DNA of 64,000 bases. Source: Istiophorus platypterus (lineage: Eukaryota > Chordata > Actinopteri > Istiophoriformes > Istiophoridae). The position numbers and the translations under genes are program-made. This document shows, piece by piece, positions 50,612 to 63,334 of this stretch. The notes under the pieces are model-generated. The model was not told the DNA's origin and searched no databases. It saw nothing but the letters and a program-made list of their open reading frames with translations. The stretch is taken from the NCBI GenBank assembly GCA_016859345.1, contig CM029129.1, forward strand, positions 14,070,866 through 14,134,865. The letters run 5' to 3'. The first letter of the stretch is position 1. Every line of letters begins with the position of its first letter.

Positions 50612-50785
50612 TCGATGGGAATGTCATTAGTTTTGCAGGTTATAATCTTAAGTATTGGACAAATTAAAATTTTGACCTAAAGCTAGTGCTACATAAAAAC
50701 CTAAGGGATAACCAAAGTAATTACAAGACATCCTCTGGGGACCATGAATGCCTGCACTACATTTTGTGTCAATCCATGTTGACAT
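50612..50785 (-). repeat. Dispersed repeat family R1, copy 4 (antisense, central part)
   Basis: gatgggaatgtcattagttt, then tgcaggttataatcttaag, tattggacaaattaaaattt and gaccatgaatgcctgcac; its reverse complement matches the centre of the 36.3 kb copy (caatctttcatggctcgcag, ggtgatcccctgac). It extends the family beyond the part kept at 36.3 kb. Confidence 0.65.
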
Positions 50786-53700
50786 AAAGACCTGTTAACA
50801 CCTGGCAATCAGAAATGGATATCTCTGAGTACAGATGCGTAAACACCCATGATGCATTGAGGATGCACTGAGATCAGATTAGACCACATTTTGGGGTGGT
50901 CTTTGCTGCATATGGTCACATGGTGTACGCAAATATGCCCAAATATGCCCTTGCTTTCTTCAGTTTTTGTGTTGACCAATTTACATCACCTTATCTCCTA
51001 CCCCACAACTGTGGAAAGCATGAAGATGTTTTACTATTATATGCCATCCTTCCTATTTTAATAATCAAAGGCTGAAACTTATAAGGAAAAAAACAGCTGC
51101 AGGTAAAAAGTAACACTTTTATTTCTTTAATGTAATTTATTCCAAGACACATTCCTGATGCTCTACAGTACTGAGCATCCTGTCAAGTTGTCACCATGTA
51201 CTGACGCAACCTATTTATGTACATTTTCAAAGAGGGTGATATACCTTGTTTTTGAAAATAAAACTGCATGCTCATTTTTGTAATCACGTTCCCCTTTCAG
51301 TGTTTCTGTCATCCATCGCTTCTCCGGTATTTATTCTTGTTTTCACCTTCTTCCGCATAATACTTATATTAGTCCGTTTCCTTTACTGACATAAGACATG
51401 ATATCTCACTGAAAATATCAGTGCTACTTCTGTCTAATGGCCATGAAAATACTAGACAAAGTCAAAGGCCCAATGAAACAAAATAACATGGATTGGCAAA
51501 TTCAATCAAGCTCTTAACCCAACCTGATAACAGGACCGCACTGTTGTGGTTGAGTTGAAGACATCACACTTGGGCTGAAAATAAAGTTAGATAAAAAAGC
51601 GCAGGAAATTTTTTGTGTTTCGTAGTCATGGCTAAAATGCCAGTGCTCAGTTCTCGGTGAAAAATGTGACACGTACCTTAGGAAACCTAAGGAAAATACC
51701 AGTCTATATTGTTTTGAGTTCTTCTTCTTCTTTCAATTTCTTGGACACTACATATGGGAAGTGCATTGCTGCCTCCTGTCTGTTAAAAACAATAAAGCAT
51801 TTGGTCTCTGCAAACCGAATTCATGTACGTGTTTGTCAGGGAAGTGAGATTCGGTCACAAGTGATCACTCTAGATGCATTTGGAAATGCATGTTAATGCC
51901 TGGTGAGAACATGGCCACTGACATTACCATCCCTACGGCTATGCTGCTACTGTTGCTTAAAACACTTTGTAGTTTTTTTATCTGATATACACATACGTTT
52001 TTGATTAATGGAGCAAAGAGAGTTCATTATGCCTCTAGAATGGCTAAAAACGCAGACCAGCAGTATCCAGTTCTTTGACATGTTTGTTTCTGGCTCTGTG
52101 TCCATGTTTCCTAAAATTTACACTAGAAAATACAGTGAGTATATTGTTTTAAACTGTGTTCAGAGTGTATGTAAATGTGTGTGTGTGTATGTCTGTGCTT
52201 GCATGTGCAAATACTTGTATTTTGCATTTATGTGCGTTTGTGTGTCCTGGTACCCACTACTCATGCAGTGCTGCCACCCTGACACACAGCCTGACACATA
52301 TTTCATGGCTTGATGGTTTCTCTGTGTGATGCCAGGGCCTGATAGCTTATCTGTGGAATCCTCCTCACTTGCCTGGAGTTAAGTTCAATAAAATGCAGGA
52401 AAGAACAGCCATTGACAAAGAAACCCCAGTGGGGGGAGAAGATCAGATACAGGAGTCTGATACACCGCTCAGGCTGGGAGGTTCAGGTCAAAGTGGGACA
52501 AGAGGCAAGTGAGAAATAACCACAGTGGCTACAATCATGTAGTGAGTACACAAAGCGTATGTCTGCTTGAACAAGAAAGATTTTACTGTTAGCGTTGCAG
52601 TTTCTTTTTGAATCAGTTAACAAATAGGGGCAACCACAAAGTGGAAAAAAAATTAGTGTATCATTTTTCTAAATCTCACTCCTCCATATCTGGCTAAAGT
52701 TACCATTTACTTACCTCTGACAAAGAAACCACCAAGTAGTGACATTCTACAGCTGAAAACCAGTAACCTGGAATACAGAGCAAAGCAAAGCAAAAAGCAG
52801 AGCAGCAGGAATATAAACAGCATCCAGCAGTTTGGGTATAGTTCTCCTCAGTGTGCGTGTGTGTGTAAACAAACAGAGTGAGTCAAGCTGTGCTCACATG
52901 GATCAGATTTCACTGTTTCATTCATATTTTTTTATCAAAACATCTTAACCGGCCTTGGATATAAGTTAATGGCTCTTAGGAAGCAGATTATGTTTGCTTT
53001 CATACCATAATCAAGGCTGTAGGGGAGGTTAAAAACATACAAACTAGGCTCCCTCTCTCAGATTCTTCTGCAAGTTCTAAGATTGTTGGTTTTGTGCTGT
53101 GGTGGAACACTGCATCCAAATACCAGCATCATTGTATTTTGTTGACACAGAGCAACTATCAGACCACCCACTCTTACTCCACGGGACCTACAACAAACGC
53201 ACCCTTTGACAAAAGATATTCGACATCTTAATTGAAAACAGCAACCTTTCAGTTGAAAGACCGGAAAGTAAGCAGTTGTGAGCTCAGAAACAAGTCTGTA
53301 GTTATTTTTACATTAAATTCCTTTAATTGTTCAATTTATCAGCTGTATTGTTGATTTATACTGTTGTTTAAATTAGCTTAAAAGTAACTCCACAGCTCAT
53401 AATCTGTACTTCCGCGGTATTAAATTGTTACTTTAATTAAAGTTTCGCAAGTTTGAGTACTGTCTGATACACTTTCACAGTTTTAAAACAAAGTTTTTCT
53501 ATTTTTTCAGAGAGTGAATATAAAGACGAGGAGAGAGGAGACAGAAGTGAGGGATAAACTCAGGATGCAACTGTGGAGACAGAAACATGGAGGAAGTAAA
53601 GAAGGTACAACTGATTAAAGATTTAAAGGAAAGGATGAAGGAGGAAAAGAGACAGAACGTGACTCAGTACCAGTCCAGAAGTCAGGTGATAGAGCGACAA

Positions 53701-54956
53701 GTAGGCTACAAGCACAAAGAGGGCAAAGACCATTCTTCTATAAATTGCTGATTTTTTTAAGTCATAATCTTAATATAACCTAATTCAAAACACAGGAACC
53801 TGCTGTAAAATGACTGACAGATCTTTTATTACCGGTACTAACACTATATCACAACTTTATTCATTTATTGTTATATTATATTGTTTAAGAGGTGTTTAAA
53901 TTAGTAATTTTTTTAGAAACAAATAGTCTCAGTTCTGATCAGGTTAGTTTTCCATCTATAAGTCAAACTGTTCACTTATTCTAAAAAAGCAAATTTGCTA
54001 TACTCTAAATATTGATATATAATAGAGGCCTTACAGATTGTGTTATATGCAAGTTTACTATACTATTTACTATCCTATTATATGAAGTTCTACAGAAATC
54101 TACAGAAGACAGTTGTAATGCTTTAACTGCATCTAAATTAGTGCTAAAATCCCCAACAGAGAACTCCGTGAACCTGCATTAATGACGAACAGATCATACG
54201 TGTAATCAGCTACTTGGTGTCCATCTGCGATAGGGAGCACCTATTGAGTTTTATTGATATTGGTTTACTTGTATAAGTTTGGTTTGAACAAACACTTGAA
54301 GGGGACAGTGTGTATTGGAGAGGATGCATTATTTGTTGTAATTTGTTGTAATTTAAATACAGTTTCTAAATGCGTTTGTACAAATATTTTAAATTTCTGT
54401 TTTCTGTACTATACTTTATTACTTGTCAGCCAGCGCATGTCCTAATGTCCCGGCTGATTTTCTGGTTGAGGTCTAAGCCTTTGTACAATCCATGCAATAT
54501 TACTTTTTTAGAGTATTATGTTCAATAGACTAACTGAAAACAGTGTGCCTATTTTTAAATGTTGAGGAAGTCCAAACTGATCAACATTACTTACAGATGA
54601 AGAAGGAGAGAGTGAATAAAGAAAACTATGTCTTGAGAAAAACTATAGACAATTATGTCAATGCTTCGGCATCATTTCTGCAACTAATAAACTGCTGTAC
54701 ATATTTTTCTTTCACCTAGGGACAAGAAGAGGGAAGAGAAGAGCAAGAAAATAGACATGGGCAAAGACAAAGACACAGAAAGGAAAAGCAGGGTAGTGAT
54801 AAGCTATGGTCTTCATTGTAAACTTTGTTTCTGCAGATGAGGGGTGGGTGGGGTTAGAGAGTGCTAGAAAAGTTCTTGCTTCAATTGAAAACAAGGTGGT
54901 AAATTTGTAATGTACTGTTGATTTTCCCAGGGGCCTCCACTTGTAGGTGCACGCAC
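50786..54956. other. Intergenic; purine-rich, acceptor-flanked segments at 53.5-54.8 kb
   Basis: No gene is supported. Three purine-rich stretches that follow splice-acceptor-like tracts occur near 53511 (ttttttcag), 54597 (cttacag) and 54719 (tttcacctag). One contains a 54-codon Lys/Glu-rich open frame from the ATG at 53587 to a TGA ending at 53751. They might be exons of an unrecognised transcript or chance; see findings. An imperfect TG-rich stretch lies near 52175-52200. Confidence 0.45.
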
Positions 54957-55211
54957 TCACACACCCACACACACACACAACACACAACAAGAACTGCAGA
55001 ATCAAACTCTGCAGCAACACACGCACACATAAAACACAAACACTCACACACAAACACGCACACACACAAACATACACACAAACATACACACACACACACA
55101 CACACACAACAACAATTACTGCAGAATCAGACTCTACAGCAAAACAAACACACACCTACACACACACTCACACACACAACAAGTACTGCAAAATCAAACT
55201 CTACAGCAAAA

Positions 55212-55263
<52 letters not shown>

Positions 55264-55353
55264 TACAAGCCTTCAGCCACTGCTAGTTGCTTTCCCCCAC
55301 TCACACACATTCTCACACACTCTCTCTCACACACACACACACATTCTCACACA

Positions 55354-55415
<62 letters not shown>
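54957..55415. repeat. Compound (CA)n minisatellite with three core units
   Basis: CA-rich sequence throughout, with perfect (CA)n at about 55087-55107, 55214-55256 and 55363-55415. Embedded are three copies of a unit containing 'actgcagaatcaaactctgcagcaa' with small changes, the CTGCA starts being at 54994, 55119 and 55186. Further right, a 34-bp unit (cattctcacacactctctctcac plus CA) occurs twice, starting at 55308 and 55342. Large open frames on both strands here are repeat translations. Confidence 0.93.
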
Positions 55416-55417
<2 letters not shown>

Positions 55418-55543
55418 TGCTTAAAACTCCGGCCAACTTCTCAGGGTGGCACTGTTCAAATACACAGCTGCCCCAGCTCTGATTAATTCATTACAGGACC
55501 AAGCACAGTACAATGTATGAGTGTGTGTTGTGTGTATAGAGCC

Positions 55544-55677
55544 GAGAATGGGGACAAAGACAGAAACAGTAGGAAGGGAGAGAGAGAACAGGGGAAAGAT
55601 GGCAACAAAGAAGGAAGGAGAGGAAGAGAGAGCATGAAGAGATTAAAAAGAGTGAGAAGGGTGCAGAAAAACATAGA

Positions 55678-55731
<54 letters not shown>
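55544..55731. repeat. Purine tract ending in (AG)n
   Basis: About 190 bases are almost all A/G on the + strand, ending in roughly 23 perfect AG units at 55685-55730. Such tracts are mirror-symmetric and can form triplex (H-) DNA. The 91-codon open frame across it is Arg/Glu repeat translation. Confidence 0.92.
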
Positions 55732-55732
<1 letters not shown>

Positions 55733-58299
55733 CGTGCTGGGTTCGGATTATTAGTGCTCCCTAGTGGTCAGTGGGTGGACTTATTCATATGATTTATTAC
55801 ATTGCTCTTGTTTTGGGATTTTGTGTTGTGTTGTGTAAATGTGTTCCCATTCACATCCCTCTCATATTGTATTTATCATGCGTGTGACTTTAAAATTGCC
55901 GCTGCCATTGACTTTGAGCCTCTTAAGCAGGCTTGACATATACCCCCTCCCCAATCACCACACTCACAGCGAGACTGCTCCATACATCTTCTCAACCCAA
56001 CCAACTCCCCTCAAGCCTCCTAACACATACAAATGACCCAACAATGAAATTCTAAGAGACAGACAAATAAAGGCAATTGTGTTGATGTATGTAGCTTTTA
56101 GGCAGGGTTACTGTGTGCCAATGGACAATATTGTGCCGAGTTCTGTCCCCATTGTTCTATTTGAAACAGAGTTAGGAAAATACCCCATTTATCGTCCGTC
56201 AAACACTGGCTTCATGTTTCTATATAAATGTTAATGCTCTCTCCCCGAGCGCACAGTTTAGTCTGGGGTGGGGGTGGGGGGGTAGTCTCTGAATTCAAGG
56301 AAGAAACAACTGCAGCCAACAGAAAGAAAAACTACAAGGCAGCTAAAGAACAAGAAAGTAATCCTGCTTTGCACTAAAACCCTGTTTTTCAAAATGTCAC
56401 ACTGGATTAATAAGGCCTAACATGGTAAATGTGGATTTTATTTGTCCGGTCAAGGAATCATGGGGGAGAATAACAGGATTGCAGCTTGGGCTATGCACAC
56501 TCTCTCAAATAAGAAGTTTTTGTCTAAATAAATAAACATAGTATATGAGCAACATAAGTAATATGCAGTTTTATAATATTTTTAGAAAGTTAATCAGTCT
56601 TTTTAGTCTTTTTTTGGGGATCAACTTAATCAGCATTTCACTTTTCTGAGTTTTTACAGCCCCAAACATTAAGAAATTAAATGAGATAAATAAATCAAAA
56701 ATGCAAATAACTATAAGTTATCTATTATATCGCATTATTATATACTCTTCTACACACACTGTCTCTGTCACTGAGGGTTGGCATACATTCACACATCAGG
56801 TTAACACTCCCTCACACACCTTTCTGGCATCGGATCAGGAGTGGCGGCTTGTCTCCGACCATTTCTGTTCATTTCTGACACAATCACACCCACTACATGT
56901 CATGATTAGTCAGCTTTGAGGATGTGAGAAAGGATATGTGCTATTTGGATTGCATCCCGATTAATTTTAATAATACAAATTATGTTTTTGATTTCATTCT
57001 AACTTTACTTGAAAAAGCGACAGCCTTCGTACTGATCATTTATTTGGTATTGTTTGCAGTTGTGAGAGTATACAGACCAGCGATAACTTTCTCTTACCAA
57101 ATAATTACCTACAAGCCTTCTATTATTCCATAACAAAACTGCACTCCAGTAAGAGTATCTGCATTGATCTCTTCGAGAAAAGACACAAAGATTTTAAACT
57201 GTCACGCCAACTCAAAACTTTAAATTACTCTTAAAAAACAGAGCTGCAGACGGACTTGACAGTGAGAACACAGCTAGCGAATATTTCAACCCCATACTGA
57301 GTACACCCAAGATCAAGACAAACCTTGGGTAAAAACAAGCAGCCAGTCCACAGGGAGTCCTCTCAATCAGTATTTCTTTCTCTCCTTTGGTTCCTCACTC
57401 CCTGACTCATCTTGTGATCTATTCCCTTCATCTCTCCATCCATCCTTCTGTCTATCCTTCACCCACTTTGCCACTTAAAGGCATGTGGGCAAAACTTTTC
57501 TCCTCAGCACCTTGAAGAAGGTTAGGCATGCTAGAATAAACATTTCATAATGGACCTATTGATTTGCCGCCGGTATTTTTTTTTTTTTTTTATCATCACT
57601 GCAGATAGAAATATTCTCAAGGTGATGGAGATGATTATAAGAAGGGTTTATTTATTTGTTTATTTTTTTTATTCAATCAATAAAAGCTGGGGAAAAGGTG
57701 AGAAAAAGCAGAGGAGAGATTTATAAAGAAGAATATAAACATCAACAAGAAACAAATTTTAACAGTGAATTTTAAATGAAATTATAGGTGTTGTTATGAA
57801 AACCACATACAGTATGTCTTATTTTAAGCATTTAGCAGCAGGAAAACTTATGGGATAGTGAGGAATTTTCACTGGTATGTGTCATGCTTCTCTAGAGCTA
57901 ATACTGCCTTCTTAGAATCTGCAGCAAAATGAGAAATATTTCATAAAGCCACAGTAAACCAACCAGAGTCCAACCAGGGAGGAATTAATTTGGTATTAAG
58001 TCTGTGCTGTTGACCTCTGCTATCATTTTCTGTCTGTGCATTTTAATTCAGAGCCTGTATCTTCATTATTTTCTTTCAGGTCAGGGATTTCAAAAGTTAA
58101 GGAAACTGATTTCATTAACTCACTGAACTGACGCAAAGGGCTCATTTCACAATTTCTACATTTAGCATGGGGAGGTGGTCGATGAAGGGGCTACAGCTTC
58201 ACCCTTCATCTTTACAGTGAAACACAGTGTAAATAACACTTATCCTGAAAATTTTCTGATAAAAATTGTTTATCATATTATGATGTAGCTGTGTACCTT
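55732..58299. other. Intergenic; contains a G-rich motif and a poly-T run
   Basis: No supported gene. It includes a G-run motif at 56265-56282 and a 16-T run at 57576-57591. The rest is AT-rich. Confidence 0.55.
56265..56282 (+). other. G-run cluster, possible G-quadruplex
   Basis: Runs of 4, 5 and 7 G are separated by single T residues; the last run can be split into two G3 runs, satisfying the four-run rule. Confidence 0.45.
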
Positions 58300-59330
58300 A
58301 TACCACAGCGAACGCTGCAGCCTGACGCGAACCCCCCAAAATGTAAGTACATGTCGCGGCGATGCAGACCACTAGAGCTGTGACTGTTTGGCTCGGTACA
58401 ATCGCATTTCTGTCCTCTCCGTCTTCGCTGCTGTCTGTGCAACCCTTTCGTGTATGTTCTTTTTCATCTCCCTTCATTTCTGTGTTGCCGTAATTTCAAG
58501 AAAACCAACGGCTGCTCAACATCTAGCAGCTCCAACTCCATCATGATCGGTTTCAGTCGCCATTGTTTTGATGCGCACCAGCAACCTCGTGGAAAACAGT
58601 GACGAAGAAACTCAACACAGTATCGCTCAACACGATGGCGTAGGCCACTTGCGTAGGCTACGGCGTGGGCTCTGCGCAGACTTGACACAGAAGTGTAAAT
58701 CCAGAATTAGCATCGAAACGTAACCCTGTCATGACATCGTCACAGCTAAAATGTAGGAAGCTGCAACACAGGAGCAAACATGGTTAGAAAAGCAAAGGAC
58801 CAAGAAACAAGTTATACTTCTCTACTTCAAAGATGGTACATATAAGTATTCAAGCTTAAGACGTTCAAGAAATTTACCAAAATTATCAAAAGAATGTGAA
58901 GGAGTAACAGTCTTGATGATATGTCAAAGGTGTATTGTGTTGCACATATAACTACTGTAATTTGCATGCTAACCAGTTAACCCCAGTCCATCCCTGCTCA
59001 TGACACCACTTTGTACCTTGAGAGGAGATGGTGAGTCACCGTAGTGTCCGGTCCACTCCCCGGTCCAACGTGAGACGATGAGGAGGTAGCGCTGCCCAGA
59101 GGGCAAGAATCCATGTTCGGTGGCAAAGAAAAGATAGAAGTGATAGAGATAGATGAGCGACACAGGAGATATCGTTGGCGTCGCTGAGACGGCTCCCGGT
59201 GAGTAACGGAATAAAGTTTGATGTCGAACTTACGACATTACAACTAGACCGGTAAGTAAACGGCTGTTAATGCTAGCATGGCCTACGTTGTGATAGCAAA
59301 TGCTTATATATAGCACCTTTAAGAAGTCCA
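58300..59330. mobile_element. CpG-richer transposon-like block, class uncertain
   Basis: The block begins with 'gcagcctgacgcgaacccccc', a phrase I associate with a repeated teleost element, and has many more CG dinucleotides than its flanks. Three spaced GCGTAGGC-like octamers occur at 58637-58671. A minus-strand open frame at 58464-58688 includes MMELELLDVEQ, reminiscent of the N-terminal start of transposase-type ORFs, but it stops early. The right part ends 'gctagcatggcctacgttg' and 'tatatatagcacctttaag', a common DNA-transposon ending in fish. I found no terminal inverted repeats, so the class (PIF/Harbinger or hAT are options) is a guess. Confidence 0.4.
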
Positions 59331-62300
59331 AAAACGACCAAAGTATCCAACAGTGAGACTTAGGAGGCGTCTGTCTCTATATCCCTGGGGGCATTTATTC
59401 AGAACTTATCCTGGTCTGTACACTGTTCGGCACCTTTCATCCTGTAAATCCTGGGTTTACCTATTGTCCTTATGTGAATGTAGAGCAATAACTAAACCAG
59501 CCTTGACCTCTGCAAGGGGATAAAAACAAACAGTTCACGCAGCAAAATGAAACCAATGGGATGTGCAGCTGGCATTATTGATGCATGACAAATTAGCAAT
59601 AACATGTTTGATAAAAAGAAAGAAATAACCAGCATTTTTTTGCAATTTAGGATTATCAGTGTCTTTAGATATCTGTTTTCTGTCTTTTTTTAACACCTGC
59701 TTGTTCAATATCCTTGTCCATATAGTTTATCCTTAACCACCTTAATTATTACCACAAGAATTTCAGATGAAAGTTTAGGATATGTGACTCAACACCTGTC
59801 AGGGTTTTATCCCTGTATGTTCTAAACATCTGTCCTCGTGCACTGTTTGTACTTACGCTTGAAAACCTTCTGATACTAAAAATATATACCTATGCACATG
59901 TATATAAATACTCATCTGCGACATTAATGCCTGCTTTTAGAACCTCTTTTCTCAGGTTTGGCTGACAATCAGCATCATCTAACATTTTTTCTTTCCTACA
60001 ATAGTCTGTTAAACCAATAAAATATTATATTTTATTTTAATCATTTTTGTTTACTTTTTCATTTCAAATTATTCATTAATCCAAGATTTGCCTCTGAAAC
60101 ACAAAATATTTTCCTAACTTCATATTATGGTTTTCAGGATAGAAAATTGTGTTCCATATGGTTGAAATACCTTCACTCCTGCAAAGGAGAAAGTTTTGGG
60201 GAAACATGGACGTGGATATTTTTCTCAGACTTTGAAAAAAAAAAAAAAGTTTGACATTTTCACTTCAAAAACTGACACTAGTTGTTTTATCCCTGGCCTC
60301 TGCAACACACTATAGTCTATATGTTAGCAGATACCATATTTCAGTTGTATAGGGTGATATGTTCAAATCTTATTGCATTGCTGGCTGCCAACATGTCAGG
60401 CTGAATACAATGCCATTAGCATATTTAAGTTTTTGTCAGTTTGTCCTGTGCTTGAAAAGCTTTCATCCCTGGTGACAACAATTGCCAGTCAGACACACAA
60501 CAACAGGTCCAGAGATCTGAAGTGGCTTGAGAGGCCACTTTAAATCCTGGAATGGAAGATGAAAAATGAGGAGGGAGGTCTGAATTCCCCTCATCTTTCT
60601 CTCAATCACACACCCATCGCTTTCAGTCATGCTTCCCACCACTGCACACCCTTTCTTTTTCTTTTTCAATCTTGAACACTCTTGCTCATTCTCTTTCTTA
60701 CTTTTCTCCTCTCTCTTTATCTTTCTCCAGCTTTGCACTGATTTTTCTCTGTGCCCCACCTCTCTCCCTCTATTACTGTCTGTAGTTTCACAGGCTCTCA
60801 GGGTGCTTTGTATCCCCCAGACACAATGCCATCCATTCATATTACATCAAGAGATACTGACACCAATTATTTGAAGGGTACATGAGGCTGCACAATCCCA
60901 TGATCCAGAGGATGAAGGGTGAATTGAAACAGATGGACAGAGTGTTGGGAGAAAGACAGAGAGAGAGACAGATGAGGAAGGTTTGAGCTTAGTTTGGGGT
61001 GAAAATATATGTAGAATGTCTGGTAAAGTTTTTGTGGAGTAAGAAACTTCACTGGACTGGGACCAGAAGTTGAGACTAGCAGCTCAGTGCAAAGCTAAAT
61101 TTGTGTCTTACTTCTGTTTGAGACAAAACACTTAAACTCACCCCTTTAAAATCTCACTTAATCCCAGCACTGATATCAGTTTGAAAATAAGGTTTATGCC
61201 TTTAAATTTAACTCTTCTCACGATTGTTCTACCCCCAGCGGTTAGTTTGAGTTGAATATGCTGTGCTCTAGCAACTTCTAGTGACACCTGTATATACCAA
61301 TTGTTGCTTTACATCCAGAATCTGTGACCAAACGATCAGCATTTTTTAATCTACCAATGTCGTGTTAGAGAATTATCTACAGGCAGTCCTCTTATTGTAT
61401 TTTTTGAGTGATTATTTATATGTAATTTGTTATATGTCACATTTTTTTCTGCAATCAGCATATCGCTCATATTACCAACCGGGCAAAGCGGGCAACTGCC
61501 CAGGGGTCCCAGACTCTAAGGGACCCCTGGGCAGTTGCCAGACTTGCAGGGGACCCAAAAGCTCCAAGTTTGTGCAACTTGAATTCTGTTGACATAGTTT
61601 GATTAATCGCGAATTTCTTAGAAAGTTTTAAATAGTTTTAAAACCTTCATTCCTAATTATGTATTATAATTTTCAATAATTCTGTCAATTATTTGATCAT
61701 TGATTTTTCAATATATAAAATGTAAGAAAATAGTGAAAAATGCTCATCATTATTCCCTGAAACCCAAGCAAATATTTTCCAATTGCTTCATTTTGTTTGA
61801 GCAACATTCAAAAACCCCAAGTTTAGAGTCCACTACCTTTGAAAACTGGGAAACTAGAAAAAATTTCACGTTGGAGAATTATTTCTCCATCAACGAACTG
61901 ACAGATCAGCTAAATATTGGAGGGTAATAGGGGCCCCACAACTTATTTTTTCTATTTTTTCATGTGCATGTTATACAGCATTTTTCATTTTCAATAGCTC
62001 ATTGACAAACAAATTAACTAGCAATTGGTCATAGGTCTCTTTTAGAGGTATGGGAGACTCTTCTTGTTTGCAACCCTACTTTTTGACAAACTGTGACAAA
62101 TTGTTCATCGGTATGTCATCTGATCTATGCCAATGGACAATGATGATAATGATTATAAATAAGTGCTTTGTGATTGTGATAACCACATCATTCAAAGAGA
62201 TTATATAAGCGATGCTTCTGATGTACGTTTCTTTGACTTTGATAGCTGCAGACATTTCAAACTGCTAAAAAGTAAGAAAAAACGCTTTCACCTTTCTCAC

Positions 62301-63240
62301 ATCGCATCATCTAAGAGCACACTCCCTCCTCTCCTCCATCCATTCATGGCACATTCATCTCTCAAAATTTGTTCTACCTCTCTTGACTTGCTGCTTCATT
62401 TCTCCCGTTTTGTGCACATACTAACCTCTGCTCTAAGGCGACTTTTACTGTCTTCCATTTGCAACCACTCAAGGCTCTTTAGGCATCTCCAAGCAAAACA
62501 GAGGCAGTTGGGAAGAGAGACAGAGGGAAAGAGAACCGGGGCCGAGGTCAGGAACCAAGGATCCGTAGCAAATGTACCATGATGCTTCTCTTTGCAGTTC
62601 TGGGAGTGAAGTCAGTCTACACATATTTGAAGCTCAGATGTGCAGAGACACACAGAGCAACTGTAGAAGTCCTATTTTGTATCGCAAGTGTGCACCCTCT
62701 AATACAATAACAAGGAGCATCTGCTGAAATAGGGCCCCTTGGTGGCCATGGTGAAAATATTAAACATGCAGTGAAGCTTATGAAATGGTTATGGTTTGGT
62801 TAGGTTTTGGAAAAGATATAACATATAACAGCCTGTCAGAGGCAGAGGAGTATAGAGGGTCAAGCTCACTCAGAGTTCAGGTAGGACTGGATTCTTTCAG
62901 CCACAAAAAGTAGTAGTAATCAGTTATCATCACTTTCTATCACTGCACCTGCACCATGCCACCTTTAATATAAGAAACGGGGTCTACAGTATCGATAGTC
63001 TGCTGCCCTGAGAAAACGTAGGAATACATATCCACATTAATAAGTGAAAGCAACGGATGCCTGCGTACGCAAAAATTTTATCTATGTTTGCAAAAAGGAA
63101 AGAAAAAAAACTAAGAAAAAGAACACTAACTCCATTATTTAAGCTTCTTGTTTTTGTAAGTTATAATTACATTTTGGAAGAACTATTTGGCAAGAATAAA
63201 TTGATAGTTTCTATACATGCATACACACATAGTTATTATC

Positions 63241-63243
<3 letters not shown>
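59331..63243. other. Intergenic, no supported gene
   Basis: AT-rich sequence with pyrimidine-rich stretches near 60645-60740. The 139-codon frame at 62163-62582 has no domain content or splice context. A perfect hairpin at 61491-61539 is listed separately. Confidence 0.55.
61491..61539. repeat. Perfect 20-bp inverted repeat with 9-nt loop
   Basis: The left arm ggcaactgcccaggggtccc (61491-61510) and the right arm (61520-61539) are exact reverse complements, separated by agactctaa. The arms are GC-rich in an AT-rich setting. The flanks (accgggcaaagcg on the left, ggggacccaaaagctccaag on the right) resemble a dispersed teleost repeat, so the hairpin may be part of a mobile sequence. Confidence 0.93.

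Positions 63244-63334
<91 letters not shown>

Noticed and set aside
54986..55214. Possible CRISPR-like array (three similar units with spacers)
   Set aside because: The spacers are CA simple repeats, the units vary in spacing, and the context is eukaryotic; it is a minisatellite.
54712..55486. Large open frames on both strands across the CA array
   Set aside because: They are Thr/His and Cys/Val readings of (CA)n and change with repeat length.
62163..62582. 139-codon open frame
   Set aside because: Composition is Ser/Leu/His-rich without a domain; no acceptor or donor gives it an exon context.
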